From NCBI RefSeq assembly GCF_014171575.1, contig NZ_CP050453.1, forward strand, positions 2,356,001 to 2,420,000: a stretch of 64,000 nucleotides of DNA. The letters run 5' to 3'. The notes beneath the pieces were generated by a model. That model was not told the origin of the DNA and made no database searches. It saw only the letters and a list, made by a program, of their open reading frames with translations. Positions 20,723 through 30,937 of this stretch are shown here, in pieces (the stretch's first letter is position 1; every line of letters starts with the position of its first letter). The translations under genes and the position numbers were made by a program. The DNA is from Microbacterium sp. Se63.02b. Its GTDB lineage: Bacteria; Actinomycetota; Actinomycetes; Actinomycetales; Microbacteriaceae.

Positions 20723-21530
20723 GCGCGATCGAGGTGGAGCTGCCCGCCGAGAACGGCACCGTGTGGTCGGTGCTGGTGCAGGACGTCGACTCGGGCGAGG
20801 TGCTGCTGCGCCACGAGCCGGAACGCGTCCAGGACACGGCGAGTGTGGGCAAGATCTTCCTCCTGCACCGGCTCCTGAGCGAGGTCGACGCGGGAACACG
20901 CACGCTCGAAGACCGCGTGACCCGCCGCCCTGTCGAGGCGATCGAGGACTCCGGCCTCTGGTACCTGCTGCAGGCGGACGAGCTGTCCCTCTACGATGTG
21001 GCCGCGCTCATCGGGGCCGTGAGCGACAATGCGGCGACCAACACGCTGGGCCGCGTCATCGGCATCCCCCAGGTGCAGGAGCACACGCGCGCTCTCGGCT
21101 ACACCGCCTCCGCACTCGACGACATCGTGCGCTGGCCGATCCGCCCGGCGCCCCGCGCACCCTGTCGCACGCGAACGCCACGGAACTCGTGCGCTTCATG
21201 TCGCGTCTCGCCGACGGTGCCGATCTCTCGCCGGCGTCGGCCGATACGCTGCGACGCTGGCTCGGCGCCGGCATGGACCTGTCGATGGTCGCGTCGGCCT
21301 TCGAGTTGGACCCGCTGGCCCACTGGGGGTTCGACCGCGGCATCTGGCTGCTCAACAAGACCGGGACGATCTCCCGCGTCCGCGCCGACACCGGGATCGT
21401 GATGTCACCCACCCGCAGGATCGCCTACGCGGTGCTCGCCACGTGGGACAGCGGGGCAGACGGTCGCGGTCCGGCACTCGCCGCGATGCGTGCGATCGGC
21501 GACGGCATCCGCACGGCGCTCATCGGCTGA
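20719..21530 (+). CDS. Class A beta-lactamase-fold serine hydrolase, copy B
   Basis: About 270 residues and clearly related to copy A. Motifs are SVGK at residues 42-45, SDN at 102-104 and NKTG in the last third. Like copy A it has no signal peptide. One frame break at 21144-21146 (one C missing from IRPPGAPRTLSH) splits it; both halves align with copy A. It is the last gene of the rightward operon. A tandem duplication followed by divergence is the simplest origin. Confidence 0.7.
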
Positions 21531-21568
21531 GCGCGGAACACGGCGCATCGCGCAGGACGCGGCGTCCC

Positions 21569-22614
21569 TCAGACGACTCCTGCTGCGGCCAGCCGCTCAC
21601 GCACGAGGTCGAGAGGCACGGCGTGAGCGGTGCGCCCTTCCGGGCCGACCGTGGTCTCCGCGGCGAGGACCGAGTTGATCAGCGCCTCCTCCACGGCGTC
21701 CATCGTGGCGGCGAAGAGCGGCGACAGGGCGTCGTCCGGCAGGGGCCCCGCCTCGACGAGGTCGTGCACCGAGAACGCGATCGCATAGTCGCCGCTGCCC
21801 TGCGCATAATCCGCCCCGACCCCGCGCATGGCGAACACGGCGCGGTTGGCCACACGTCCGAGTTGACGTCCGTCGACCGGGGCGTCCGTCGCGACCACGA
21901 TCATGCAGGAATTGCCCACCGGCACCGCGGGCGGCCGGGCGAGAAGCTCTTCGGCGGCGAGCGGCACCCCGGCGATGCGCAGCGTCCCGCTGAAGTTCGT
22001 CTGCACGAGAGCCCCGACCGTGCGCTCCACTCCGTCGAGCATCAGCACTCGTGACGCCGTGCCGATGCCGCCCTTGTACCCCAGCGCGACCGTGCCGGCA
22101 CCCGCGCCGACGCCTCCCTCCGCGACGGCGCCGGTCGAGGCCGAGGCCAGCGCCTGTTCGACCTGCTCCTCCCCACGGCACGACGCCGGATGTCCGACAG
22201 GAAACCGTCGTTCGTCTCTCCGACGATCGGGTTCAGGGTCGTCGTGGCGCCGTGGGCGGGAGTCGCCAGCAGGTGGCCGAGGAACGCGTCGGCGACACGG
22301 AAGACCGAGAGCGTCGAGGTCAGCAGGATCGGGGTCTCGATCGCCCCCAGCTCCTGCAGCTGCGTGGCGCCGACGAGCTTGCCGTATCCGTTGCCGACCG
22401 CGAGGTTCGCCGGGAGGCTGCGACGCTCGGCGCTCAGCGCATCGGGCACGATGGCCGTGACGCCCGTGTGGAGGCCGTCGCCGTGCACGGTGGCGTGTCC
22501 GACACGGACTCCGACGACATCCGTGATGGCGTTCGCCGCACCGCGCGCGAAGGCTCCGGAGGGAACGCCGAGGTCGGCGAGGCGGGCACGGGAGGAAGGC
22601 GACGACGACGTCAT
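21569..22614 (-). CDS. P1-family (DmpA/BapA-type) aminopeptidase
   Basis: About 348 residues. The family is made as one chain that cuts itself before a Ser that becomes the N-terminal nucleophile. Here VGNSCMIVVATDAPV near residue 235 fits this site, with cleavage expected between Asn and Ser. The N-terminal ITDVVGVRVGHATV and the NDGFLSDI region also fit. Known members release N-terminal D- or L-residues, or beta-amino acids. One frame break at 22171-22174 (one base missing). It converges on the rightward peptide operon with only 38 bases between stops, and is transcribed from the spacer it shares with valS. Confidence 0.8.
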
Positions 22615-22772
22615 GCACCGATCCTCCCAGTCGTGCGACGGCGTGCACCCGCGCCGCGCCGCATGGTCCTCGCCGGTCGAGCATGCCGTCCTGGCGATCG
22701 GTAGACTGGGCGGCACCACCCACACTCAGGCACGCTCACACAGTGCCGCATAAATCGCTCGAGGAGACCTCC

Positions 22773-25388
22773 ATGCCTGCTTCCGAAACGGCGCAGAACC
22801 CGATTCCCGACAAGCCCGCACTCGAAGGCCTCGAAGCGAAGTGGGATGCGGCATGGGCGGAGCGGGGCACGTACCTGTTCGACCGTCTGCGCGCCGCCGA
22901 GCGCGGTCGTGAGGGCGTGTACTCGATCGACACCCCGCCGCCGACGGCCTCCGGCAGCCTCCACATCGGTCACGTGTTCTCCTACACGCACACCGACGTC
23001 AAGGCGCGGTATGAGCGCATGCGCGGCAAGACCGTGTTCTACCCGATGGGCTGGGACGACAACGGGCTGCCCACCGAGCGCCGCGTGCAGAACTACTACG
23101 GCGTGCGCTGCGACCCCTCGCTCCCCTACGACGCCGATTTCACGCCGCCGTTCGAGGGCGGCGACAACAAGTCGAGCCGCGCCGCCGACCAGCAGCCGAT
23201 CAGCCGCCGCAACTTCATCGAGCTGTGCGAGCGCCTCACGATCGAGGACGAGAAGCAGTTCGAGGCGCTGTTCCGCCAGCTCGGACTCAGCGTCGACTGG
23301 ACGCAGACGTACCGCACGATCTCCGACGACACGATCCGCCAGAGCCAGCTCGCGTTCCTGCGCAACATCGAGCGCGGCGAGGCGTACCAGGCTCTCGCGC
23401 CGACGCTGTGGGACATCGATTTCCGCTCCGCGATCGCGCAGGCCGAGCTCGAGGACCGCGACCAGCAGGCCGCGTACCACACCATCGAGTTCCCCTTCGC
23501 GGACGGCTCCGGCTCCATCGCGATCGACACCACGCGCCCCGAGCTCCTCCCCGCCTGCATCGCGATCGTGACCCACCCCGAGGGGCCGCACAAGCACCTC
23601 ATCGGCACGAAGGTGCGCACTCCGTTCTTCGGCGCCGAGATCGAGATCCACGGTCACCACCTCGCACAGCCCGACAAGGGCACCGGCGCCGCGATGGTCT
23701 GCACCTTCGGTGACGTGACCGACATCATCTGGTGGCGCGAGCTGCGCACCGCTGCCGGCGAGTCCCTGCCGAACATGACGGCGATCGGCCTCGACGGCCG
23801 TTTCCTCCCCGAGGCCCCGTCGATCGTGACCGCCGCCGACGCGCGCGCCTGGTACGCCGAGAACGTGGCGGGCAAGACCGTGTTCAGCGCCCGCAGGGCG
23901 ATCGTGGAGAAGCTGCAGGAGACCGGCGACATGACCGCCGTCGGCAAGCCCTTCAACCACGCCGTGAAGTTCTTCGAGAAGGGCGATCGGCCGCTGGAGA
24001 TCGTCTCGACCCGCCAGTGGTACATCCGCAACGGGGCGCGTGACGGCGACCTGCGCGATCGGCTCCTCGCCCACGGGCAGGAGCTCGCGTGGCACCCCGA
24101 CTTCATGCGGGTGCGCTACGAGAACTGGGTCGGCGGCCTGACCGGCGACTGGCTCGTGTCACGCCAGCGCTTCTTCGGCGTGCCGATCCCGCTCTGGTAC
24201 GGCCTCGACGACAACGGCGACCGCGACTACGAGCGGGTGCTGACACCCGACGCGGCTGCGCTGCCGATCGACCCCACGACGGATGTCCCCGCGGGCTACA
24301 CCGAAGACCAGCGCGGCGTGCCGGGAGGGTTCGACGCCGAGGCCGACATCCTCGACACGTGGGCGACCTCCTCGCTGACTCCGCAGCTCGCGGGCGGATG
24401 GCAGCGCGACGAGGAGCTGTGGCAGCTCACCGCACCGTTCGACCTGCGCCCGCAGGGGCAGGACATCATCCGCACGTGGCTGTTCTCCACGATGCTGCGC
24501 TCGACGCTCGAAGACGGCCGCGCTCCGTGGCGCAACGCCGCGATCTCCGGCTTCATCGTCGACCCCGACCGCAAGAAGATGTCGAAGTCGAAGGGAAATG
24601 TGGTCACTCCGGCCGACGTGCTCGACGCCCACGGCTCCGACGCGGTGCGCTACTGGGCGGCGTCGAGCCGCCTGGGCATGGACGCGGCCTTCGACCCGCA
24701 GAACCCGACGCAGGTGAAGATCGGCCGCCGCCTGGCGATCAAGGTGCTCAACGCGGCGAAGTTCGTGCTGTCCTTCCCCGTGCCCTCCGGTGCACAGGTG
24801 ACCCACGCGCTCGACGCCTCGATGCTCGCGGCTCTCGACGCGGTGGTGGCCGAGGCGACGAAGGCCTTCGACCGCTACGACGCCGCGCGGGCGCTCGAGG
24901 TGACGGAGGCGTTCTTCTGGACGTTCTGCGACGACTACCTGGAGCTCGTGAAGGAGCGCGCCTACAACCAGACCGACGTGGGGCAGGCATCGGCCGCTCT
25001 CGCGCTGCGTCTGGCGCTGTCCACGCTGCTCCGACTGCTCGCGCCGGTGCTCTCCTTCGCCACGGAGGAGGCCTGGTCGTGGTTCGAGGAGGGTTCCGTG
25101 CACACCGCCGCCTGGCCGGAGGCGCTCGGCATCGAGGGCGATCCTGCCGTGCTGGCGGTGGCGAGCGAGGCGCTCATCGGCATCCGTCGCGCGAAGACCG
25201 AGGCGAAGGCTTCGCAGAAGACTCCGGTCTCCCGCGCAGCGATCGCGGCTCCGGCCGCGAAGGTCGAGGCTCTCCGTGCAGCCGCCGACGATCTTCGCGC
25301 GGTCGGCCGGATCGCGGAACTCGAGATCACCGAGGCCGAGGAGTTCGCGGTCACCGCGATCGAGCTCGCCCCGGTCGAGGCCTCCTGA
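22773..25388 (+). CDS. valS: Valine--tRNA ligase
   Basis: 871 residues, intact. It charges tRNA-Val. The class I signatures are HIGH at residues 64-67 (SLHIGH) and KMSKSKGN near residue 602. The editing domain lies between them and the anticodon-binding helices follow. After the anticodon-binding part the protein ends with ELAPVEAS, without the C-terminal coiled-coil arm of E. coli-type enzymes. GAGGAGA lies just before the ATG. This marks the return from the accessory island to core genes. Confidence 0.95.
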   Translation: MPASETAQNPIPDKPALEGLEAKWDAAWAERGTYLFDRLRAAERGREGVYSIDTPPPTASGSLHIGHVFSYTHTDVKARYERMRGKTVFYPMGWDDNGLPTERRVQNYYGVRCDPSLPYDADFTPPFEGGDNKSSRAADQQPISRRNFIELCERLTIEDEKQFEALFRQLGLSVDWTQTYRTISDDTIRQSQLAFLRNIERGEAYQALAPTLWDIDFRSAIAQAELEDRDQQAAYHTIEFPFADGSGSIAIDTTRPELLPACIAIVTHPEGPHKHLIGTKVRTPFFGAEIEIHGHHLAQPDKGTGAAMVCTFGDVTDIIWWRELRTAAGESLPNMTAIGLDGRFLPEAPSIVTAADARAWYAENVAGKTVFSARRAIVEKLQETGDMTAVGKPFNHAVKFFEKGDRPLEIVSTRQWYIRNGARDGDLRDRLLAHGQELAWHPDFMRVRYENWVGGLTGDWLVSRQRFFGVPIPLWYGLDDNGDRDYERVLTPDAAALPIDPTTDVPAGYTEDQRGVPGGFDAEADILDTWATSSLTPQLAGGWQRDEELWQLTAPFDLRPQGQDIIRTWLFSTMLRSTLEDGRAPWRNAAISGFIVDPDRKKMSKSKGNVVTPADVLDAHGSDAVRYWAASSRLGMDAAFDPQNPTQVKIGRRLAIKVLNAAKFVLSFPVPSGAQVTHALDASMLAALDAVVAEATKAFDRYDAARALEVTEAFFWTFCDDYLELVKERAYNQTDVGQASAALALRLALSTLLRLLAPVLSFATEEAWSWFEEGSVHTAAWPEALGIEGDPAVLAVASEALIGIRRAKTEAKASQKTPVSRAAIAAPAAKVEALRAAADDLRAVGRIAELEITEAEEFAVTAIELAPVEAS

Positions 25389-25603
25389 TGCAGCTCGGCA
25401 CGAGGTGGGCGACGGGATCGGAGGCTCCGGCCTCGGTCCCCGCATCGCTGCGACCCGCGATCGCCGAAGTGGAGTCGAAGGGCCTCACCGGGCATTGGAC
25501 CCTCACCTGGCTCGAGGGCCGCGCGATCGCCGAGCTCGATGCGGGCTGGGAGGTCTTCCAGACCGCCTCGGGCGACGTCGTGGCTCGTCCCTTCGAGGAC
25601 TGA
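25388..25603 (+). CDS. Small conserved-looking protein, function unknown
   Basis: 71 residues. The ATG overlaps the valS stop (TGATG), which argues for translational coupling and a real gene. The sequence is soluble with no membrane segment. It contains two Trp-rich strands (GHWTLTWLEGRAIAELDAGWEVF) that look like a small beta-sheet protein. I do not recognise a family. Confidence 0.6.
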   Translation: MQLGTRWATGSEAPASVPASLRPAIAEVESKGLTGHWTLTWLEGRAIAELDAGWEVFQTASGDVVARPFED

Positions 25604-25626
25604 TCTCCCGGCGTCGAGCCGACCCG

Positions 25627-25844
25627 TCAGCGCCGGTTCAGTCCCATCTGCGCGAGCAGATGGTCCACCGTCCGCGGGTCGTTTCGTCGCGCCTGCTGCT
25701 CGCGGAGAAGGTCGAGCGCGAGACTCCGCTTCGTGGCACGCCGGTCGATGCGGTGCTCGACGTACGCCGTGAGGCGTGCCGCCAATCGCAGCAGGCCGCG
25801 CTCGGCCTGGGTCGGGCGGACAGGGGCAGCGTTGCGCTGGTCAT
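25627..25844 (-). CDS. Small basic protein downstream of an ArsR-type regulator
   Basis: About 72 residues after one base is restored in the G run at 25823-25826 (C run on the coding strand). It begins MTSATLPPVRPTQAERG and is rich in Arg, with predicted helices (LLRLAARLTAYVEHRIDRRATKR). The ATG overlaps the regulator stop, so the two are translationally coupled. Such regulator-plus-small-helical-protein pairs are seen in actinobacteria, but I cannot name a function. Confidence 0.5.
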
Positions 25845-26464
25845 GATGCCGTCCGCCCGTCGTCCGGCGTGTCGGAAGATGCTGACTGCGGCGTCGGCAG
25901 GTCGAAGAGTTCGGCGCGGAGGGAGACCCGCCGCACGTCGGCACCGGTCTGCCCACGGAAGCGCTCGATGGCGCGCTCGATGGTCGTCTCCAGCTCTCCC
26001 CTGAGCGCCAGGGCCTGAGCGGGCGTGAGGTCGAGATGGGTCGTCATCGTCATGCCGACGTCGCGCCATTCTTCGGGGACATCGGCGCTCGACCGGTTGA
26101 GATAAGCCATCAGCGTCTCGTGCCGCAGGCGGAAGAACTCCGAGGTCACGATCTGCGCCGCGGCGCGGTTCGCCGGCGATGTCATCTCATCGGGCCCCGG
26201 CACGTCGATGCGCCCCTTGGGACGCTCCCACCACCGCTCCCGCGCCGTGCCCCTCCCCTCGACTTCGCGGATGAGGTCGTGAGCGGCGAGGGCGCGGAGG
26301 TGGTAACTGGTCGATCCCGAGTTCTCGCCGACGAGCGCCGCAAGGGAACTGGCGGTCTGCGGTCCGCGTGCCGCGAGCAGGTCGAAGATCTTGACGCGGA
26401 GCGGATGCGCCAGCGCTTTCAGGGCTCCGGCATCGAGTGTCCGCACCTGGATGTCTTCGTTCAT
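25841..26464 (-). CDS. ArsR-like winged-helix transcriptional regulator
   Basis: 207 residues. The N-terminal 80 residues form a winged helix (LDAGALKALAHPLRVKIFDLL, then SSLAALVGENSGSTSYHLRAL) as in ArsR-type regulators with a HTH_20 domain. A helical C-terminal half follows. There is no Cys metal site, so metal sensing is unlikely. Start chosen at MNEDIQVRT because the upstream in-frame extension reads through promoter-like, AT-richer DNA. It diverges from the M3 peptidase gene, which may be a target. Confidence 0.75.
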   Translation of the reverse strand: MNEDIQVRTLDAGALKALAHPLRVKIFDLLAARGPQTASSLAALVGENSGSTSYHLRALAAHDLIREVEGRGTARERWWERPKGRIDVPGPDEMTSPANRAAAQIVTSEFFRLRHETLMAYLNRSSADVPEEWRDVGMTMTTHLDLTPAQALALRGELETTIERAIERFRGQTGADVRRVSLRAELFDLPTPQSASSDTPDDGRTAS

Positions 26465-26585
26465 GAATGCAAAGATACCCTTGCAAACAGTTCTTTGCAA
26501 GTGTTCCTCTGCATCTTCTCAACCCCCTCGTTCCCTGTGCGCTTCGCTCCCGATCCTCAGACAGGCCGGTGGCTAGGCTCGGAGC

Positions 26586-28636
26586 ATGACCGACGCCACG
26601 AACCCGCTCCTGCAGCCGTCGCAGCTCCCCTTCGGACTCCCGGACTACGGAGCCATCCGCCCCGAGCACTATCTCCCTGCTTTCCAGGCAGGGTTCGCGG
26701 AGCAGCTGCGCGAGGTCTCACGCATCACCATGGTGCGGTCGATGCCGACTTTCGAGAACACTCTGGAGGCGCTGGAACGATCGGGCGAGCTGCTCGACCG
26801 CGTCGCGCACACCTTCTACACCGTCAGCTCGGCGGACGCGACGTCCGAGATCCAGGAGATCGATGAGCATCTCGCTCCGCTCATGGCTGCACATCAGGAC
26901 GCGATCACGCTCGACGGCGCGCTGTACTGGCGGGTGCAGCAGGTGTGGGAGCAGCGGGACGCCCTCGGCCTCGACGCGGAGCAAAGATATCTGGTGGAGC
27001 GCCGGCACCGCGAGATGACGCACGCCGGCGCTGCGCTCGGCGACGATGCCAAAGCGCAGCTGACCGCCTTGAACCAGAGACTCTCGACGCTGACCAACAC
27101 GTTCGAGCGCAATCTTCTGAACGACACGAACGCTCTGGCCGTGGTCTTCGACTCTGCGGACGAGCTCGACGGGCTCAACGCCGGCGAGCTGTCGGCTGCG
27201 ATACGCGCGGCCGCCGACCGCGGGCTCGACGACAGGCTCCTCCTCACGCTCCCTCTGTTCACCGGTCATCCCGCCCTTGCCCAACTGCGCGTGCGGGAGT
27301 CGAGGCGGCGCATCATGGCGGCCTCGCTGGCGCGGGCTTCGCGGGGCAACGCGAACGACAACCGTGCCGTGCTGCGCGAGATCGTGGGTCTGCGGGCCGA
27401 GCGCGCGAGCCTTCTCGGCTACGGTTCACACGCCGCTTACGTCACCGCCGACGAGACGGCGGGAACTCCTGAGGCCGTGGAGCAGATGCTGCGGCGACTG
27501 GCCGAACCGTCGGCCCGCAACGCCCGGTCCGAGCGGGAGGCTCTGCAGGCCGTCGTGGACGACACCGAGGCCGAACCCTTCGAGATCGAGGCCCATGACT
27601 GGGCGTTCTACACGGAGCGGATCCGCACCGCCAGATACGACATCGATGCGAGTGCGCTGCGTCCGTGGTTCGAAGCGGAGAGGGTGCTGCAGGACGGCGT
27701 CTTCTTCGCTGCGACCCAGCTGTACGGCATCACCTTCTCGGAGAGGGACGACCTGGTCGCGTATCATCCCGGCGCCCGCGTGTTCGAGGTGCGCGACGAC
27801 GACGGCTCGCCGCTGGGCCTCTACGTGCTCGACCTGTACACCCGCGACTCCAAGCGCGGCGGAGCATGGATGAACGCGATGGTGAGCCAATCCCGGCTGC
27901 GCGGCACCTCCCCCGTGGTGGTGAACAACCTCAACGTGCCCCTGCCCGGCGAGGGCGAACCCACGCTGCTGACGCTCGACGAGGTCACCACGCTCTTCCA
28001 TGAGTTCGGTCACGCGCTGCACGGTCTCTTCGCGACCGTGACGTACCCGCACTTCTCGGGACCAACGTGTTCCGTGACTTCGTGGAGTTCCCGAGCCAGG
28101 TGAACGAGATGTGGATCCTCTGGCCCGAGGTCCTGGACAACTACGCACGCCATTTCGAGACGGGTGCTCCGCTCGACCCGGCCATCGTCGAGCGGCTGCG
28201 TGCGACCGAGACGTTCGATCAAGGACACGCGACCAGCGAGTACCTCGCCGCAGCCTGGCTCGATCAGGCGTGGCACCGGCTGGCCGCCGACGAGGACGTC
28301 GACGATGTCGCCGCCTTCGAGGCTGCGGCGCTTGCCGACATCGGGTTGGACGATCCCGCCGTACCCACACGCTACTCGTCGACGTACTTTGCCCACGTGT
28401 TCTCCGGCGGCTACAGTGCGGGCTATTACTCGTACATCTGGAGCGAGGTGCTCGATGCCGACACGGTGGAGTGGTTCCGAGACAACGGTGGACTGACGAG
28501 GAAGAACGGCGACCGGTTCCGCGACCGTCTGCTCGGCGTCGGTGGTTCGAAGGATCCGCTCGAGGCGTATCGGGACTTCCGCGGTCGCGACGCCGCGATC
28601 GAGCCGCTGTTGAAACGCCGGGGACTCGACTCCTGA
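26586..28636 (+). CDS. M3-family oligopeptidase (Dcp/oligopeptidase A type)
   Basis: About 683 residues. Zinc peptidase that cuts short peptides in the cytoplasm. The catalytic motif HEFGHALHG lies near residue 474, followed by the FVEFPSQVNEMW block and FSGGYSAGYYSYIWSEVL, both diagnostic for the Dcp/OpdA branch. One frame break at 28058-28060 (one G missing) falls just after the active-site helix; repair gives HFSGTNVFRDFVEF. It complements the peptide island upstream but is a common housekeeping gene in the phylum. Confidence 0.9.
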
Positions 28637-28710
28637 GAGAGCCCGTCAGCTCCGGGGCGACGCGCAGGTGACCGATCCTGACGCGGTGTCGAGGCTCTGC
28701 CTTGGCCGCG

Positions 28711-29496
28711 TCAGCGCGGCGGTGCGGTGTACAGCGCCGGCGAGCAACCGGTCTCCCCTGGCTCGAGCCAGATCCGATCGTAGGGCGGCGACACGACGTC
28801 TCCCGTCGTCCGCCGCACGCGGAGGACGCAATCGGTCCCCGGAGTCACACCGACCGCGACGACCCACTCGCCGCCGGCGGTCTGCTCGACCTGCACGATG
28901 ACGTGGGCGTCGGGGAACTCGTCCCGCAGCGCCTGGGTCGGGTCGGTGCCGCCCGAGGCGGCGAGCACCCGATCCACGCGTTCCACCGTGTCCAGCGGCA
29001 GTTCGGGACGGGTCGACGCGGGAGGAGCGACCGGCTCCGCGATCCCCGAGCACGGGATCTCCTCGTGGGCGACCTTCCCCGACGCGGTCACCGCGTACCG
29101 GTAGCACCGCTCGGAGGATCCCGCCGACGTCGACGGCGCGAAGAGCGCCCCACTGCTGCTCTCCTCGACGACGGCGCTGATGCGGGCTTCGATCACGATG
29201 CCGCCGCCGTCGCTGAGCGTGCCACTCCAGGTCAGCGGCTCGACGGTCGCGCTTCGGGAGTGGAACATCTCGGCAGCGACGGTCGCGGCATCCGTGAGGT
29301 CTCGCGCGCCGCGCAGGTCATCGGCCAGGGCATCCGCCACGTGCTCGACTGTGCCGTCGGCCACATCATCGCCGTCCTTGTCCCGCGTGGAGACCAGGAA
29401 GACGGTGACGAGCACGATCCCCGCGAGCACGATCGCCGCCGCCGGTATCGCGAGCAGTGTCGCGACTCCCTGCCCCAGCGAGCGGCGAGAGGTCAC
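28711..29496 (-). CDS. Membrane-anchored protein of unknown function
   Basis: 261 residues. It has an N-terminal membrane segment at about residues 10-36 ([18 protein letters not shown]), with the rest predicted outside the cell. The outer part contains four Cys (in RCYRY, IPCSG, TDCVLR, TGCSP) that could form two disulfides. Its ATG overlaps the clpX stop, so it is co-translated with clpX. I do not recognise the family. The clpX link may be transcriptional convenience. Confidence 0.65.
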   Translation of the reverse strand: MTSRRSLGQGVATLLAIPAAAIVLAGIVLVTVFLVSTRDKDGDDVADGTVEHVADALADDLRGARDLTDAATVAAEMFHSRSATVEPLTWSGTLSDGGGIVIEARISAVVEESSSGALFAPSTSAGSSERCYRYAVTASGKVAHEEIPCSGIAEPVAPPASTRPELPLDTVERVDRVLAASGGTDPTQALRDEFPDAHVIVQVEQTAGGEWVVAVGVTPGTDCVLRVRRTTGDVVSPPYDRIWLEPGETGCSPALYTAPPR

Positions 29497-30761
29497 GCGC
29501 TCTTGCGCTTGCGCTCCATCACGATGGTGGGCGGTGCGCCTTCGTCGACAGCCGCGCGGGTGACGATGACCTTCGCGACGTCTTCCGCCGAGGGGATCTC
29601 GAACATGATCGGGCCGAGGACGTCTTCGAGGATCGCCCGGAGTCCGCGTGCTCCGGTTTTGCGCTCGACCGCGAGGTCGGCGATGGAGCGGAGGGCTTCC
29701 TCTTCGAACTCGAGCTGCACACCGTCGATCTCGAACATGCGCTGATACTGCTTCACGAGCGCGTTCCGAGGGCCGGTGAGGATGTCGATCAGCGCCGTCT
29801 GGTCGAGGGGCGAGACGTTCGTGACGACGGGGAGACGGCCGATGAACTCGGGGATCAACCCGAACTTGTGCAGGTCTTCCGGAAGAACCTCGCTGAAGAG
29901 GTCGAGGTCCTTGCCCTTGTCGTGCAGCGGGGCTCCGAAGCCGATGCCGTGCTTGCCCACGCGGGCGGACACGATGTCTTCGAGACCCGCGAAAGCGCCG
30001 GCGACGATGAACAGCACGTTGGAGGTGTCGATCTGCAGGAACTCCTGGTGCGGGTGTTTGCGACCCCCCTGCGGCGGCACGGAGGCGACGGTGCCCTCGA
30101 TGATCTTCAGGAGCGCCTGCTGCACACCCTCGCCCGACACGTCGCGGGTGATCGAGGGATTCTCGGCCTTGCGGGCGATCTTGTCGACCTCGTCGATGTA
30201 GATGATGCCCTGTTCGGCGCGCTTGACGTCGTAGTCGGCGGCCTGGATGAGCTTGAGGAGGATGTTCTCCACGTCTTCACCGACATAGCCGGCCTCGGTG
30301 AGCGCGGTGGCGTCGGCGACGGCGAAGGGCACGTTCAGGCGCTTGGCGAGCGTCTGCGCGAGGTACGTCTTGCCGCAACCGGTGGGACCGATGAGCAGGA
30401 TGTTGCTCTTCGCGATCTCGACCTCTTCGGCGCGCTGTTCCGCCGTCTGCAGCGTGCCGTGAGCGCGCACGCGCTTGTAGTGGTTGTAGACGGCGACGGA
30501 GAGGGCGCGCTTCGCCGGCTCCTGGCCGACGACGTACTCCTCGAGGAAGGAGAAGATCTCTCGGGGCTTCGGCAGCTCGAACTCGGCGACGCCGTCGGCG
30601 GAGGACTCCGCCATCCGCTCCTCGATGATCTCGTTGCACAGCTCGACGCACTCATCGCAGATGTACACGCCGGGGCCGGCGATGAGCTGCTGCACCTGCT
30701 TCTGGCTCTTTCCGCAGAACGAGCATTTGAACAGGTCAGCGCTTTCACCGATACGGGCCAT
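29493..30761 (-). CDS. clpX: ATP-dependent Clp protease ATP-binding subunit ClpX
   Basis: 422 residues, intact. AAA+ unfoldase that feeds tagged proteins to ClpP. The N-terminal zinc domain has Cys13, Cys16, Cys35 and Cys38. Walker A is GPTGCGKT with Lys131; Walker B is YIDEVDK; the pore loop GYVGED, the IGFGA loop for ClpP docking and the sensor 2 GARGLR are all present. Start chosen at [10 protein letters not shown], directly before the zinc domain. The clpP genes lie about 4.5 kb upstream, not adjacent. Confidence 0.97.
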   Translation of the reverse strand: MARIGESADLFKCSFCGKSQKQVQQLIAGPGVYICDECVELCNEIIEERMAESSADGVAEFELPKPREIFSFLEEYVVGQEPAKRALSVAVYNHYKRVRAHGTLQTAEQRAEEVEIAKSNILLIGPTGCGKTYLAQTLAKRLNVPFAVADATALTEAGYVGEDVENILLKLIQAADYDVKRAEQGIIYIDEVDKIARKAENPSITRDVSGEGVQQALLKIIEGTVASVPPQGGRKHPHQEFLQIDTSNVLFIVAGAFAGLEDIVSARVGKHGIGFGAPLHDKGKDLDLFSEVLPEDLHKFGLIPEFIGRLPVVTNVSPLDQTALIDILTGPRNALVKQYQRMFEIDGVQLEFEEEALRSIADLAVERKTGARGLRAILEDVLGPIMFEIPSAEDVAKVIVTRAAVDEGAPPTIVMERKRKSA

Positions 30762-30937
30762 GCGCGTCCTCCTATGGGGGATCAGAGATCGTCCTTCGAG
30801 CCTAACCGCTGCATACGACACCGGGCCGCATTGGAGGCACTCGACATCGGGTCGTGACACGTGAAGGGTCAGGAACTGCCGCTATCTCCGGTTCCGGAGC
30901 GGCGATTCCCGACCCCTCACGAGATCGGCGGAGCGCG

